DNA of 64,000 bases from assembly GCF_014843845.1 (NCBI RefSeq), contig NZ_JHQS01000127.1:1-64000 (forward strand), read 5' to 3'. This stretch comes from Mesorhizobium amorphae. GTDB taxonomy: Bacteria; Pseudomonadota; Alphaproteobacteria; Rhizobiales; Rhizobiaceae. Position numbers and translations under genes: made by a program. Shown here piece by piece: positions 24,813 to 33,806 of the stretch; the first letter of the stretch is position 1; each line of letters begins with the position of its first letter. Under the pieces are notes generated by a model. That model saw only the letters and a program-made list of their open reading frames with translations, made no database searches and was not told where the DNA came from.

Positions 24813-24902
24813 ATGCTTCTCGACTATATCCTCGGCGGCGGCGTGACCTTGTTCCTGCTCGTCTACCTGACATACGCCCTCGTTCGCCCAGAACGCTTCT
24901 GA
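24813..24902 (+). CDS. kdpF: K+-transporting ATPase subunit KdpF
   Basis: A 29-residue single-helix peptide, MLLDYILGGGVTLFLLVYLT, ending YALVRPERF. The C-terminal ALxRPExF is the KdpF hallmark. GGAAGGAAG upstream is its ribosome binding site. It stabilises the KdpABC complex in the inner membrane. It lies 34 bases before kdpA. Confidence 0.88.
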   Translation: MLLDYILGGGVTLFLLVYLTYALVRPERF

Positions 24903-24936
24903 TCGCTCCTGGTGCAAGGCACGGAAAGCTACTCTC

Positions 24937-26640
24937 ATGACCCTCATCGGATGGATACAGATCCTTCTCTACTGCGTGATCGTCGTTTTGCTGGTGAAGC
25001 CGCTCGGCGGCTACATGTACCGCGTCTTCAACGGCGATCGCACATTCCTGTCTCCCATACTCGGCCCGGTTGAACGCGGCCTCTACCGTATCTCGGGAAC
25101 CAGCGAACGCGAGGAGCAGCACTGGACCGCCTATGCTGCCGGCATCATCTTCTTCAGCCTTGCCAGCTTCCTGGTGCTTTACTTTCTGCAGCGCCTGCAA
25201 GGCGCCCTGCCCTACAATCCGGCTGGGATGACCGCGGTTGAGCAGAACCTCGCCTTCAACACCGCCGTCAGCTTCGTCACCAACACCAACTGGCAGAATT
25301 ACGGCGGCGAAAGCACGATGTCCTACCTCGTGCAGATGGCCGGCCTCACCGTGCAGAATTTCGTGTCGGCAGCGGTCGGCATTGCCATTGCGGTGGCGCT
25401 GATCCGCGGCTTCGCCCGGCATTCGGTCAAATCGATCGGCAATTTCTGGGTCGATATGACCCGCTGCACCCTCTACATCCTTTTGCCGCTCTGCATCGTG
25501 CTCACACTTGTCTACGTCTGGCTGGGCATGCCGCAGACCCTCGGGCCTTATGTCGACGCCACCACGCTTGAAGGCGCCAAGCAGACCATAGCACTCGGCC
25601 CGGTCGCCTCGCAGATCGCCATCAAGATGCTCGGCACCAATGGCGGCGGCTTCTTCAACGCCAACGCCGCGCATCCGTTCGAGAACCCCGACGCGATCTC
25701 CAACCTGATCCAGATGGTGACGATCTTTGCCCTGGGTGCGGCGCTCACCAACGTCTTCGGCCGCATGGTCGGCAACCAGCGTCAGGGCTGGGCGATCCTG
25801 GCCTCGATGGGCGTTCTGTTCGTCGCCGGCGTCGCCGTCTGCTACTGGGCGGAAGCCGCCGGCAATCCGCTTGTCCATGCGCTGGGCATCGACGGCGGCA
25901 ACATGGAGGGCAAGGAGACCCGCTTCGGCATCGCTCTCTCGGCCCTGTTCGCCGTCATCACCACGGCCGCGTCCTGCGGCGCCGTCAACGCCATGCATGA
26001 CAGCTTCACCGCCATCGGCGGCCTGATCCCGATGATCAACATGCAGCTTGGCGAGGTCATCGTCGGCGGCGTCGGCGCCGGCCTCTACGGCATCGTGATG
26101 TTCATCATCGTCGCCGTCTTCGTCGCCGGCCTGATGGTCGGCCGCACGCCCGAATATCTCGGCAAGAAGATCGAGGCCAAGGAGGTCAAGATGGCAATGC
26201 TCGCCATCCTCGCCCTGCCTCTGGTCATGCTGGTCTTCACGGCCATCGCGGTCGTGCTGCCAAGCGCCGTGGCCTCGATGGCCAATGGCGGTCCGCACGG
26301 CTTCTCCGAAGTTCTCTATGCCTACACTTCAGCGGCCGCGAACAACGGCTCGGCCTTTGGTGGTCTTACGGGCAACACGCCCTGGTATAACCTGACGCTT
26401 GGCATCACTATGTGGGTGGGTCGCTTCTTCGTCATCATTCCAGCGCTTGCCATCGCCGGCTCGCTGGCGACGAAGAAGACGGTCCCGGCTTCCGCCGGAA
26501 CGTTCCCGACAGATGGTCCCCTGTTCGTGGGCCTGCTGGTCGGCGTCATCCTGATCGTCGTCGGCCTGACCTTCTTCCCGGCGCTGGCGATCGGACCGAT
26601 CGTCGAGCATCTGGCGATGATCCATGGGCAGACATTCTGA
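24937..26640 (+). CDS. kdpA: Potassium-transporting ATPase channel subunit KdpA
   Basis: The 567-residue K+-binding channel subunit of the Kdp P-type pump, full length for the family, with about ten membrane helices. Selectivity-filter sequences are visible, including GTNGGGFFNANAAHPFENP and the repeat motifs NTAVSFVTNTNWQ and TSAAANNGSAFGGL. It is the third gene of the operon. Expected to be induced under K+ limitation through KdpDE. Confidence 0.96.
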   Translation: MTLIGWIQILLYCVIVVLLVKPLGGYMYRVFNGDRTFLSPILGPVERGLYRISGTSEREEQHWTAYAAGIIFFSLASFLVLYFLQRLQGALPYNPAGMTAVEQNLAFNTAVSFVTNTNWQNYGGESTMSYLVQMAGLTVQNFVSAAVGIAIAVALIRGFARHSVKSIGNFWVDMTRCTLYILLPLCIVLTLVYVWLGMPQTLGPYVDATTLEGAKQTIALGPVASQIAIKMLGTNGGGFFNANAAHPFENPDAISNLIQMVTIFALGAALTNVFGRMVGNQRQGWAILASMGVLFVAGVAVCYWAEAAGNPLVHALGIDGGNMEGKETRFGIALSALFAVITTAASCGAVNAMHDSFTAIGGLIPMINMQLGEVIVGGVGAGLYGIVMFIIVAVFVAGLMVGRTPEYLGKKIEAKEVKMAMLAILALPLVMLVFTAIAVVLPSAVASMANGGPHGFSEVLYAYTSAAANNGSAFGGLTGNTPWYNLTLGITMWVGRFFVIIPALAIAGSLATKKTVPASAGTFPTDGPLFVGLLVGVILIVVGLTFFPALAIGPIVEHLAMIHGQTF

Positions 26641-26647
26641 TACCGTC

Positions 26648-26863
26648 ATGTCCTGGTTCAACATCATGCGTCGGAAGGCTCGGCCCCGGGCCGACAATGA
26701 GGGGGAGGCAACTCCCCCTCCCTTCCCGACCTTGTCCACCTTCTTCGGCATTGCGGCAGTCATGATTGTCATCTGGCTGCTGGTCTACGGGCCGCCGCAT
26801 CTTCCTTCGGCATCCGATCGATCGGTGCCTGCCAACAACATCGATACTGGAGCCACCAAATGA
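26648..26863 (+). CDS. Small one-helix protein between kdpA and kdpB
   Basis: A 71-residue protein starting MSWFNIMRRKARPRADNEGE. It has a basic N-terminus, a Pro-rich link (TPPPFP), one membrane helix (FFGIAAVMIVIWLLVYG) and a polar tail. It starts 8 bases after the kdpA stop and overlaps the kdpB start by 4 bases (ATGA), so translation is coupled. An upstream ATG at 26624 would overlap kdpA. Standard kdp operons have no gene at this position. It is probably a membrane accessory or regulatory subunit of the pump; function unknown. Confidence 0.7.
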   Translation: MSWFNIMRRKARPRADNEGEATPPPFPTLSTFFGIAAVMIVIWLLVYGPPHLPSASDRSVPANNIDTGATK

Positions 26864-28953
26864 GCCAGTCCAAATCCGCTGTTATCATGGATGCCCGCAT
26901 CCTGTGGCCCGCCATCGGCGGAGCCTTCAAAAAACTGAACCCGCGCACCCTGATCAAGAATCCGGTGATGTTCGTCGTCGCTATCGTTTCGCTGCTCACG
27001 TCGGTCCTGTTCCTCAGGGACCTGGTGACCGGCGGCGGCGACTTCGGCTTCACGCTGCAGATCATCATCTGGCTGTGGTTCACCGTGCTGTTCGCCAACT
27101 TCGCCGAAGCCGTCGCCGAGGGGCGCAGCAAGGCGCAGGCCGACTCGCTGCGCAAGGCGCGCACCGAGACCCAGGCCAAGCTCTTGAACGGCGAGGGCCG
27201 CACCAAGTTCAAGCTGGTGCCCGGCACCAGCCTGAAGGTCGGCGACATCGTGCTCGTCGAGGCCGGCGACATCATCCCGTCCGACGGCGAGGTGATCGAG
27301 GGCGTCGCCTCCGTCAACGAGGCTGCGATCACCGGTGAATCCGCGCCGGTCATCCGCGAATCCGGCGGCGACCGTTCGGCTGTCACCGGCGGCACGCAGG
27401 TTCTGTCCGACTGGATCCGCGTGCGCATCACCGCCGCTTCCGGCCACACCTTCCTCGACCGCATGATCTCGCTGGTCGAGGGTGCTGCGCGCCAGAAGAC
27501 GCCCAACGAGATCGCGCTCAACATCCTGCTCGTCGGCATGACGCTGATCTTCGTGCTGGCCACCGCAACGATCCCGAGCTTCGCCTCCTATTCCGGCGGC
27601 TACATCTCGGTGACCGTTCTCGTCGCGCTGTTCGTGACCCTGATCCCGACCACCATCGGCGCACTGCTGTCGGCCATCGGCATCGCCGGCATGGACCGCC
27701 TGGTGCGCTTCAACGTGCTGGCCATGTCGGGTCGCGCCGTCGAGGCGGCCGGCGACGTCGATACGCTGCTGCTCGACAAGACCGGCACCATCACGCTCGG
27801 CAACCGCCAGGCCACCGAGTTCCGCCCGGTCAAGGGCGTCACCGAGCAGGAACTGGCCGATGCCGCACAACTAGCCTCGCTTGCCGACGAAACGCCGGAA
27901 GGCCGCTCGATCGTCGTGCTGGCCAAGGAGAAATATGCCATCCGTGCTCGTGACATGGCGACCCTGCACGCTACCTTCGTGCCCTTCACCGCGCAGACCC
28001 GCATGAGCGGCGTCGATATAGACGGCTCATCGATCCGCAAGGGCGCGGTCGATTCGGTGCTCGCCCATGTAAATCAGTCGACGCTCGCCAGCAGCGGCAC
28101 GCGGCCCGGCAGCGACGCCGTCCGCGACCTGCAGGCGATCGCCGATGAGGTCGCCAAGTCGGGCGGCACGCCGCTGGCGGTGGAGCGCGACGGGCGCCTG
28201 CTCGGCGTCGTCCACCTCAAGGACATCGTCAAGGGCGGCATCAGGGAGCGCTTTGCCGAACTGCGCAAGATGGGCATTCGCACGGTGATGATCACCGGCG
28301 ACAATCCGATGACGGCAGCGGCGATCGCGGCGGAAGCCGGCGTCGACGACTTCCTCGCCCAGGCGACGCCCGAGGACAAGCTGAAGCTGATCCGCGACGA
28401 ACAGGCCAAAGGCAAGCTGGTCGCCATGTGCGGCGACGGCACCAACGACGCCCCTGCCCTTGCCCAGGCCGATGTCGGCGTCGCCATGAACACCGGCACG
28501 GTCGCCGCGCGCGAAGCCGGCAACATGGTCGACCTCGACAGCGACCCGACCAAGCTGATCGAGATCGTCGAGATCGGCAAGGCGCTGCTGATGACGCGCG
28601 GTTCGCTGACGACCTTCTCGATCGCCAACGACGTCGCCAAATACTTCGCCATCATCCCGGCTATGTTCGCTGTCTTCTACATCGCACCGGGACAGACCAC
28701 CGGGCCGCTGCAGGCGTTCAACATCATGCATCTGGCGACGCCGCAAAGCGCCATCCTGTCGGCCATCATCTTCAACGCGCTGATCATCATCGCGCTGATC
28801 CCGCTGTCGCTGAAGGGTGTGAAATACCGCGCCATCGGGGCCGGCGCGCTGCTCAGCCGCAACCTGCTCGTCTACGGCCTCGGCGGCATCATCGTTCCGT
28901 TCGTCGGCATCAAGGCGATCGACATGATCATCACCGCCATCGGCCTCGCCTAA
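26860..28953 (+). CDS. kdpB: Potassium-transporting ATPase ATP-binding subunit KdpB
   Basis: The 697-residue P-type ATPase catalytic subunit. The phosphorylation motif LLDKTGTITLGNR is intact, as are TGES in the actuator domain (AAITGESAPVIRE), MITGDNPMTAAAIA and the hinge MCGDGTNDAPALAQADVGVAMN. About seven membrane helices. The start overlaps the small upstream ORF. It powers K+ uptake through KdpA. Confidence 0.97.
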   Translation: MSQSKSAVIMDARILWPAIGGAFKKLNPRTLIKNPVMFVVAIVSLLTSVLFLRDLVTGGGDFGFTLQIIIWLWFTVLFANFAEAVAEGRSKAQADSLRKARTETQAKLLNGEGRTKFKLVPGTSLKVGDIVLVEAGDIIPSDGEVIEGVASVNEAAITGESAPVIRESGGDRSAVTGGTQVLSDWIRVRITAASGHTFLDRMISLVEGAARQKTPNEIALNILLVGMTLIFVLATATIPSFASYSGGYISVTVLVALFVTLIPTTIGALLSAIGIAGMDRLVRFNVLAMSGRAVEAAGDVDTLLLDKTGTITLGNRQATEFRPVKGVTEQELADAAQLASLADETPEGRSIVVLAKEKYAIRARDMATLHATFVPFTAQTRMSGVDIDGSSIRKGAVDSVLAHVNQSTLASSGTRPGSDAVRDLQAIADEVAKSGGTPLAVERDGRLLGVVHLKDIVKGGIRERFAELRKMGIRTVMITGDNPMTAAAIAAEAGVDDFLAQATPEDKLKLIRDEQAKGKLVAMCGDGTNDAPALAQADVGVAMNTGTVAAREAGNMVDLDSDPTKLIEIVEIGKALLMTRGSLTTFSIANDVAKYFAIIPAMFAVFYIAPGQTTGPLQAFNIMHLATPQSAILSAIIFNALIIIALIPLSLKGVKYRAIGAGALLSRNLLVYGLGGIIVPFVGIKAIDMIITAIGLA

Positions 28954-28965
28954 GGAACCACGTCC

Positions 28966-29535
28966 ATGCTCACGCAAATCAGACCCGCGATCATAATGAT
29001 CGTCTTCTTCACCGTGCTGACCGGCCTCATCTACCCGATCGGCATGACCGGCATTGCCCAGGCGCTGTTTCCACGCCAGGCTAATGGCAGCATGATCGAG
29101 AAGGACGGCAAGGTCGTCGGTTCCGAACTGATCGGCCAGGCCTTCGCCAGCGACCATTATTTCCACGGCCGCCCGTCGGCCGCCGGCGACGGCTACAACG
29201 CGACCTCCTCCAGCGGCTCGAATCTCGGCCCGACCAACCAGAAGCTGATCGACCGCATCAAGGGCGACGCCGAGAAGCTGAAGGCGGAAAACCCGAACCA
29301 GCCGGTTCCGATGGATCTGGTGACGACCTCCGGCAGCGGCCTCGACCCGCATATCAGCCCGGAAGCGGCCTACTTCCAGGTACCCAGGGTGGCCAAGGCC
29401 CGGGGCATCGACGAAGCGAAGATCAAGGTGCTGGTCGATAGCCAGATTGAGAACCGCGAGCTCGGCTTCCTGGGCGAGCCCGTGGTCAACGTGCTGGCCC
29501 TCAACCTTGCGCTGGATGCGGCCACGAAGCAGTGA
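28966..29535 (+). CDS. kdpC: Potassium-transporting ATPase subunit KdpC
   Basis: A 189-residue subunit with one N-terminal membrane helix (AIIMIVFFTVLTGLIYPIGM) and a periplasmic domain. Family motifs are FHGRPSAAGDGYNATSSSGSN, LGPTN and SGSGLDPHISPEAA. It starts 12 bases after kdpB. A dispersed repeat separates it from kdpD. Confidence 0.95.
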   Translation: MLTQIRPAIIMIVFFTVLTGLIYPIGMTGIAQALFPRQANGSMIEKDGKVVGSELIGQAFASDHYFHGRPSAAGDGYNATSSSGSNLGPTNQKLIDRIKGDAEKLKAENPNQPVPMDLVTTSGSGLDPHISPEAAYFQVPRVAKARGIDEAKIKVLVDSQIENRELGFLGEPVVNVLALNLALDAATKQ

Positions 29536-29581
29536 ACTGCAGCGGCCGGGGTCGACAGCCTCCCCGGCGCCGTCCATATCT

Positions 29582-29686
29582 AGAGCAATTCCAGGAAAAG
29601 TGCGCAGCGGTTTTCCGTCTTGAATTGCGTGAAAACAAAGAGATAGAGCGGTTCTGCGTTTCCGTGAAACGTTGAACCGCTCCAGA
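29582..29686. repeat. Dispersed palindromic repeat, copy 4, between kdpC and kdpD
   Basis: A full-length copy of about 105 bases: AGAGCAATTCCAGGAAAAG, GCGGTTTTCCGTCTTGAATTGCG, AAAACAAAGAGATAGAGCGG, and a closing GAACCGCTCCAGAG. It fills most of the kdpC-kdpD gap and ends about 5 bases before the kdpD ATG, leaving no room for a normal ribosome binding site. Confidence 0.88.
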
Positions 29687-29691
29687 GTCAA

Positions 29692-32427
29692 ATGCCTGAG
29701 GACAGAAGCAACGACACCAGACCCTCTCCAGACGCCCTGCTGGAGCATGCGGAGCGGGAGGAGCGCGGCCGCCTGAGGATATTCCTCGGCGCCGCACCCG
29801 GCGTCGGCAAGACCTACGAGATGCTGATGGCGGGCCGCGCCAGGCTGGCCGACGGCATGGACGTGGTGATCGGCGTCGTCGAGACGCATGGCCGCAAGGA
29901 AACCCTGGCGCTGGTGGCAGGCTATGAGGTCATCCCGCGCCAGAAGGTCGACTACAAGGGGCGCTTGCTGGACGAGATGGACATCGATGCCATCCTCGCA
30001 CGCCGCCCCAAGCTGGTTCTCGTCGACGAACTCGCCCACACCAACGCGCCGGGCAGCCGCCACCCCAAGCGCTATCTCGACGTCCAGGAAATCCTGGCGA
30101 ACGGCATCGACGTCTACACGACGCTCAACATCCAGCATGTCGAGAGCCTGAACGATGTCGTGGCGCAGATCACCCATGTCAGGGTGCGCGAGACGGTTCC
30201 CGACTCCATCATCGACCAGGCCGACGACATCGAGATCATCGACCTCACCCCCGACGACCTGATCCAGCGGCTGAAGGAAGGCAAGGTCTATTTCCCCAAC
30301 ACCGCCCAGCGCGCCATCGAGAATTATTTCTCGCCGGGCAATCTGACCGCGCTTCGGGAACTGGCGCTGCGGCGCACGGCACAGCGCGTCGACGAACAGC
30401 TGCTCAACCACATGCAGGCGCACGCCATTCCGGGGCCATGGGCGGCAGGCGAAAGGGTCCTCGTCTGCGTCGACTCGCGTCCGGGCGGGGCGGCACGCGT
30501 TCGCTATGCGCGCAGGCTGGCTGACCGGCTTCGCGCGCCCTGGACGGCGCTCCATGTCGACACCCCTCGTTCGGCCGCCATGTCCGAGGAGGACAAGGAT
30601 CGGCTGGCGACATTGCTGCGCCTTGCCGAGCAGCTCGGCGCCGAGGTGACGACGATTCCTGGTCAGTACGTCGCGCAGGACATCGTCCGCCACGCGACTG
30701 CGAACAATTTCACCCATATCGTCATCGGCAGGCCGACCCGATCGCGCTGGCGCGAACTGATCGAAGGTTCGCTCACTTACGATCTCATCCGCAATGCCGG
30801 CGACATCAGCGTCCATGTCATTTCGGGAACCGAGCGCGGCATCGAGGCCAACGCCAGGAGCGTAAAGGCGGCGGACGAGCAGTGGCAGTTCGAGATCTGG
30901 CCCTATCTCAAGGCCACGGCCTTCGTCACCGGCTCGCTCGCCTTTGCCGTGCTTCTCGACCAGTTTCTCGACGTCCGCAACCTCGCGATCATCTTCCTCA
31001 TCGGGGTGTTGACCTCGGCGGTGACCGGCGGGCTCTGGCCGGCGCTGTACGCCTGTTTCGTCAGCGCCCTTGCCTTCAACTTCTTTTTCCTGGAGCCGCG
31101 CTACACGCTGACGATCCGGGACCCGGAAAGCATCGTCGCGCTTGCTGTCTTCCTCGTTGTCGCCGTCATCGCCAGCAATCTGACCGCGCGCGTGCAGCGC
31201 CAGGCGATCGCCGCCCGCTCCCGGGCACGGGCCACGGAAGATATCTATCTCTTTTCAAAGAAGCTCGCCGGCGCCGGCACGCTCGACGACGTGCTGTGGG
31301 CCACCGCCTTCCAGATCGCCTCGATGCTGAAGCTGCGGGTCGTGCTGCTCCTGCCCGAGAACGGCACGATCACCGTCAAGGCCGGCTATCCGCCCGACGA
31401 CACGCTGGCCGAGGCCGACATCGCGGCCGCCCGCTGGGCCTGGGAGCACGACCGCGCCGCGGGGCGTGGCGCCGACACGCTGCCCGGCGCAAAGCGCCTT
31501 TACCTTCCCCTGCGCACGGGGCGCACGGCCGTCGGCGTCGTCGGCCTCGACAATGACAAGCAGGGGCCGCTGCTGACACCGGAGCAGCAGCGTCTGCTCG
31601 ACGCGCTCGCCGACCAGGCAGCCGTCGCCATCGAGCGCATCCAACTTGTCGCCGACGTCGACCGCGCCAAGCTCGCGGCGGAGGCCGACCGTTTGCGCTC
31701 GGCGCTGCTGACCTCGATCTCGCATGACCTGAAGACGCCGCTCGCCGCCATCATGGGCGCCGCCGGCACGCTCCGCGAATTCGCGCCGGCGCTGCCCGAG
31801 AAGGACCGGGCCGAGCTGTTGTCGACCGTGCTCGATGAATCCGAGCGGCTGAACCGCTTCATTGCCAATTTGCTCGACATGACCAAGATCGAATCCGGCG
31901 CCATGGAGCCGAACTACGCCTTCCATTTTGTCGGCGACATCGTCGGCTCGGCCTTGAGCCGGGCGCACAAGATCATCGAGGAGCACAAGACCGAGATAGA
32001 CATCCCCTCCGATCTGCCGATGCTGCGGCTCGACCCGGTCCTGTTCGAACAGGCGTTGTTCAATCTCCTAGACAACGCCGCGAAATATGCGCCGCCCGGA
32101 TCGACGATCCGGCTGCAGGGCTGGGTCGACAATGGCTTCGTCATCCTGCAGATCATGGACGAGGGTCCGGGCATTCCACCTGCCGACCTGGAGCGGATTT
32201 TCGACAGCTTCTACCGGGTGCGCAAACGCGACCAGGTGCGCGCCGGCACCGGCCTTGGCCTGTCGATCTGCCGTGGTTTCATCGAAGCGATGGGAGGCAC
32301 CATCTCGGCGGCAAACCGGACAGACCGCCCGGGCGCGATCTTCACCATCCGCATGCCGGTGCCGACGGACCTGCCTGAGGTGACCGAACCCAAATCGGAC
32401 GACCAGACTGTTGGTGATTTGGCATGA
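29692..32427 (+). CDS. kdpD: Osmosensitive K+ channel histidine kinase KdpD
   Basis: A 911-residue sensor kinase. Domains in order: KdpD N-terminal domain (about 20-230) with Walker A GAAPGVGKTYEML; USP-like domain (about 250-370, RVLVCVDSRPGGAARVRYARRLA); four membrane helices (about 400-500); a GAF-like domain; HisKA with SISHDLKTPLAAIMG; HATPase with NLLDNAAKYAPPG, DEGPGIP and GTGLGLSICRG. The start fits the family, but a repeat replaces the usual Shine-Dalgarno region. It overlaps kdpE by 4 bases. Confidence 0.95.
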   Translation: MPEDRSNDTRPSPDALLEHAEREERGRLRIFLGAAPGVGKTYEMLMAGRARLADGMDVVIGVVETHGRKETLALVAGYEVIPRQKVDYKGRLLDEMDIDAILARRPKLVLVDELAHTNAPGSRHPKRYLDVQEILANGIDVYTTLNIQHVESLNDVVAQITHVRVRETVPDSIIDQADDIEIIDLTPDDLIQRLKEGKVYFPNTAQRAIENYFSPGNLTALRELALRRTAQRVDEQLLNHMQAHAIPGPWAAGERVLVCVDSRPGGAARVRYARRLADRLRAPWTALHVDTPRSAAMSEEDKDRLATLLRLAEQLGAEVTTIPGQYVAQDIVRHATANNFTHIVIGRPTRSRWRELIEGSLTYDLIRNAGDISVHVISGTERGIEANARSVKAADEQWQFEIWPYLKATAFVTGSLAFAVLLDQFLDVRNLAIIFLIGVLTSAVTGGLWPALYACFVSALAFNFFFLEPRYTLTIRDPESIVALAVFLVVAVIASNLTARVQRQAIAARSRARATEDIYLFSKKLAGAGTLDDVLWATAFQIASMLKLRVVLLLPENGTITVKAGYPPDDTLAEADIAAARWAWEHDRAAGRGADTLPGAKRLYLPLRTGRTAVGVVGLDNDKQGPLLTPEQQRLLDALADQAAVAIERIQLVADVDRAKLAAEADRLRSALLTSISHDLKTPLAAIMGAAGTLREFAPALPEKDRAELLSTVLDESERLNRFIANLLDMTKIESGAMEPNYAFHFVGDIVGSALSRAHKIIEEHKTEIDIPSDLPMLRLDPVLFEQALFNLLDNAAKYAPPGSTIRLQGWVDNGFVILQIMDEGPGIPPADLERIFDSFYRVRKRDQVRAGTGLGLSICRGFIEAMGGTISAANRTDRPGAIFTIRMPVPTDLPEVTEPKSDDQTVGDLA

Positions 32428-33116
32428 CGCATCAGAACGTCACCATATTGGTCGTCGACGACGAACCGCCTATCCGCAAACTGCTTCGCGTCGGCCTCGG
32501 CAGCCAGGGCTATTCGGTCTCGGAGGCGCCAAACGCAAAGGCGGCGATCGAACTCGTGGAAACCGAGCAGCCTGACCTGATCCTGCTCGACCTCGGTCTG
32601 CCCGGCATGACCGGCCACGAGCTGCTCGGCAAGTGGCGCGACGACGGCCTCGATATTCCGGTGGTCATCCTGTCCAGCCGCACCGACGAGACCGGTATCG
32701 TCCAGGCGCTCGAGCTCGGCGCCGATGATTATGTCACCAAGCCGTTCGGCATGAACGAGCTCATCGCGCGCATCCGCGTGGCGCTGCGACACAAGTTCCA
32801 GCAGCAGGGCGAGAAGCCGGTGTTCCACACCGGCGACCTCATGGTCGACCTGGTCAAGCGCATCGTCAAGGTCGAAGGCAAGGAGGTAAAACTCTCGCCG
32901 AAGGAATACGACATATTGCGCATCCTGGTGCAGCACGCCGGCAAGGTGCTGACCCACCATTTCCTGCTGAAACAGGTCTGGGGCGATTCCACCGATGTGC
33001 AATATCTCAGGGTCTACGTCCGCCAGCTCAGGCAGAAGATCGAGAAGACGCCCGACCAGCCGCGCTACATCACCACCGAGACCGGCGTCGGATATCGCCT
33101 GCGCGAGGTCGACTGA
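32424..33116 (+). CDS. kdpE: Two-component response regulator KdpE
   Basis: A 230-residue OmpR-type regulator. The receiver domain has VVDDEPP near the N-terminus, phosphoacceptor DLILLDLGLPGM, SSRTDETG and KPFGMNEL. The C-terminal winged helix (about 130-228) contains LSPKEYDILRILVQHAGKVLTHHFLLKQVWG and RQKIE. It activates kdpFABC at low K+. The stop lies within one arm of a hairpin shared with a convergent gene relic. Confidence 0.95.
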   Translation: MTHQNVTILVVDDEPPIRKLLRVGLGSQGYSVSEAPNAKAAIELVETEQPDLILLDLGLPGMTGHELLGKWRDDGLDIPVVILSSRTDETGIVQALELGADDYVTKPFGMNELIARIRVALRHKFQQQGEKPVFHTGDLMVDLVKRIVKVEGKEVKLSPKEYDILRILVQHAGKVLTHHFLLKQVWGDSTDVQYLRVYVRQLRQKIEKTPDQPRYITTETGVGYRLREVD

Positions 33117-33162
33117 GCGCGGTCAAACACGCCCTGAGCGTTCGCGCGGCGGCGCTCAGTCG
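33110..33162. terminator. Bidirectional terminator-like hairpin after kdpE
   Basis: CGACTGAGCGC (33110-33120) pairs perfectly with GCGCTCAGTCG (33152-33162); 31-base loop with further weak pairing. One arm holds the kdpE TGA; the opposite arm holds, on the minus strand, the TGA of the ialB-like fragment. No T run follows on the plus strand. Confidence 0.65.
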
Positions 33163-33338
33163 GCCGAGAGTTCGGCAGTCCTGGCCGGCGCGCCGCCGCC
33201 GTTGAGCGAGATGGCGAAGCTGATCGGTTGTCCCGAATCCACCGCGACCGCATTGATCTTCAAGGTGGTGCCGTTCTGCAGCAGTGGCATGATGTCGGCG
33301 TTGAACGCCACCATGGCACCGCCGGTCAAATGCCCTAT
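33156..33338 (-). pseudogene. C-terminal fragment resembling invasion-associated locus B proteins
   Basis: The last 60 or so codons of this minus-strand frame read like the end of an IalB-family protein: AFNADIMPLLQNGTTLKINA, then DSGQPISFAISLNGGG. The usual upstream part (signal peptide, paired cysteines) is absent; the frame continues only as antisense of the next gene. It is therefore judged a truncated relic. Its stop sits in a symmetrical hairpin shared with kdpE, as expected for a former convergent gene. Family assignment is tentative. Confidence 0.35.
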
Positions 33339-33372
33339 ATAAATGGCAGGTTCTTCACTCGGGAGCGGATCG

Positions 33373-33672
33373 ATGCCGCAGCTTCGTCTATCGACGGTCT
33401 TCATGTCGGCCATGCTGGCAACAGTCATGCTGCCGGTCGCAGCCCCGTATGCCTTGGCGCAAGCCGTTACTCCAGCAAATCGTAATATTCTGATCCAGCA
33501 GAACGACTTGCAGGCCTTGCAAAACAGGATGCAGCGGCGGCAATTCCAGCAACAGCAGCAGCAATATCGCGCCGAGGATCGCCAAATCGTGCCGCAGCCT
33601 CGACCGCAGGTGCCGATGGTCAAGCCGCCTTGCCAGGTGCTGGGCAACGCAATTCTGACGGGTTGCCGCTGA
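33373..33672 (+). CDS. Small exported Gln-rich hypothetical protein
   Basis: A 99-residue protein with a signal peptide (MPQLRLSTVFMSAMLATVML, cleavage after YALAQA), then a Gln-rich coil (MQRRQFQQQQQQYRAEDRQ) and a C-terminal PPCQVLGNAILTGCR with two cysteines that could form a disulfide. GGGAGCGG before 33373 supports this start over the ATG at 33343. Family not recognised; probably periplasmic. Confidence 0.65.
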   Translation: MPQLRLSTVFMSAMLATVMLPVAAPYALAQAVTPANRNILIQQNDLQALQNRMQRRQFQQQQQQYRAEDRQIVPQPRPQVPMVKPPCQVLGNAILTGCR

Positions 33673-33806
33673 CAAGCCGGCATTTTCGATTTATTTAGCC
33701 GACTTATCTGCCGGAATGTCACATTGCATCGAGGGCGGATTTGGGGTTTGCACGGGCAGCATCTCTCTCGCGCAACGGAGATGCTGTCTCGTCCGGGTTT
33801 TCGCAC

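Noticed and set aside
28027..30816. Very long minus-strand open frame (about 930 codons) opposite kdpB, kdpC and kdpD
   Set aside because: Gene-scale antisense frames arise from the high GC third-position bias; the product is Arg/Asp/Gly-rich without domains, while the plus strand encodes intact Kdp subunits.
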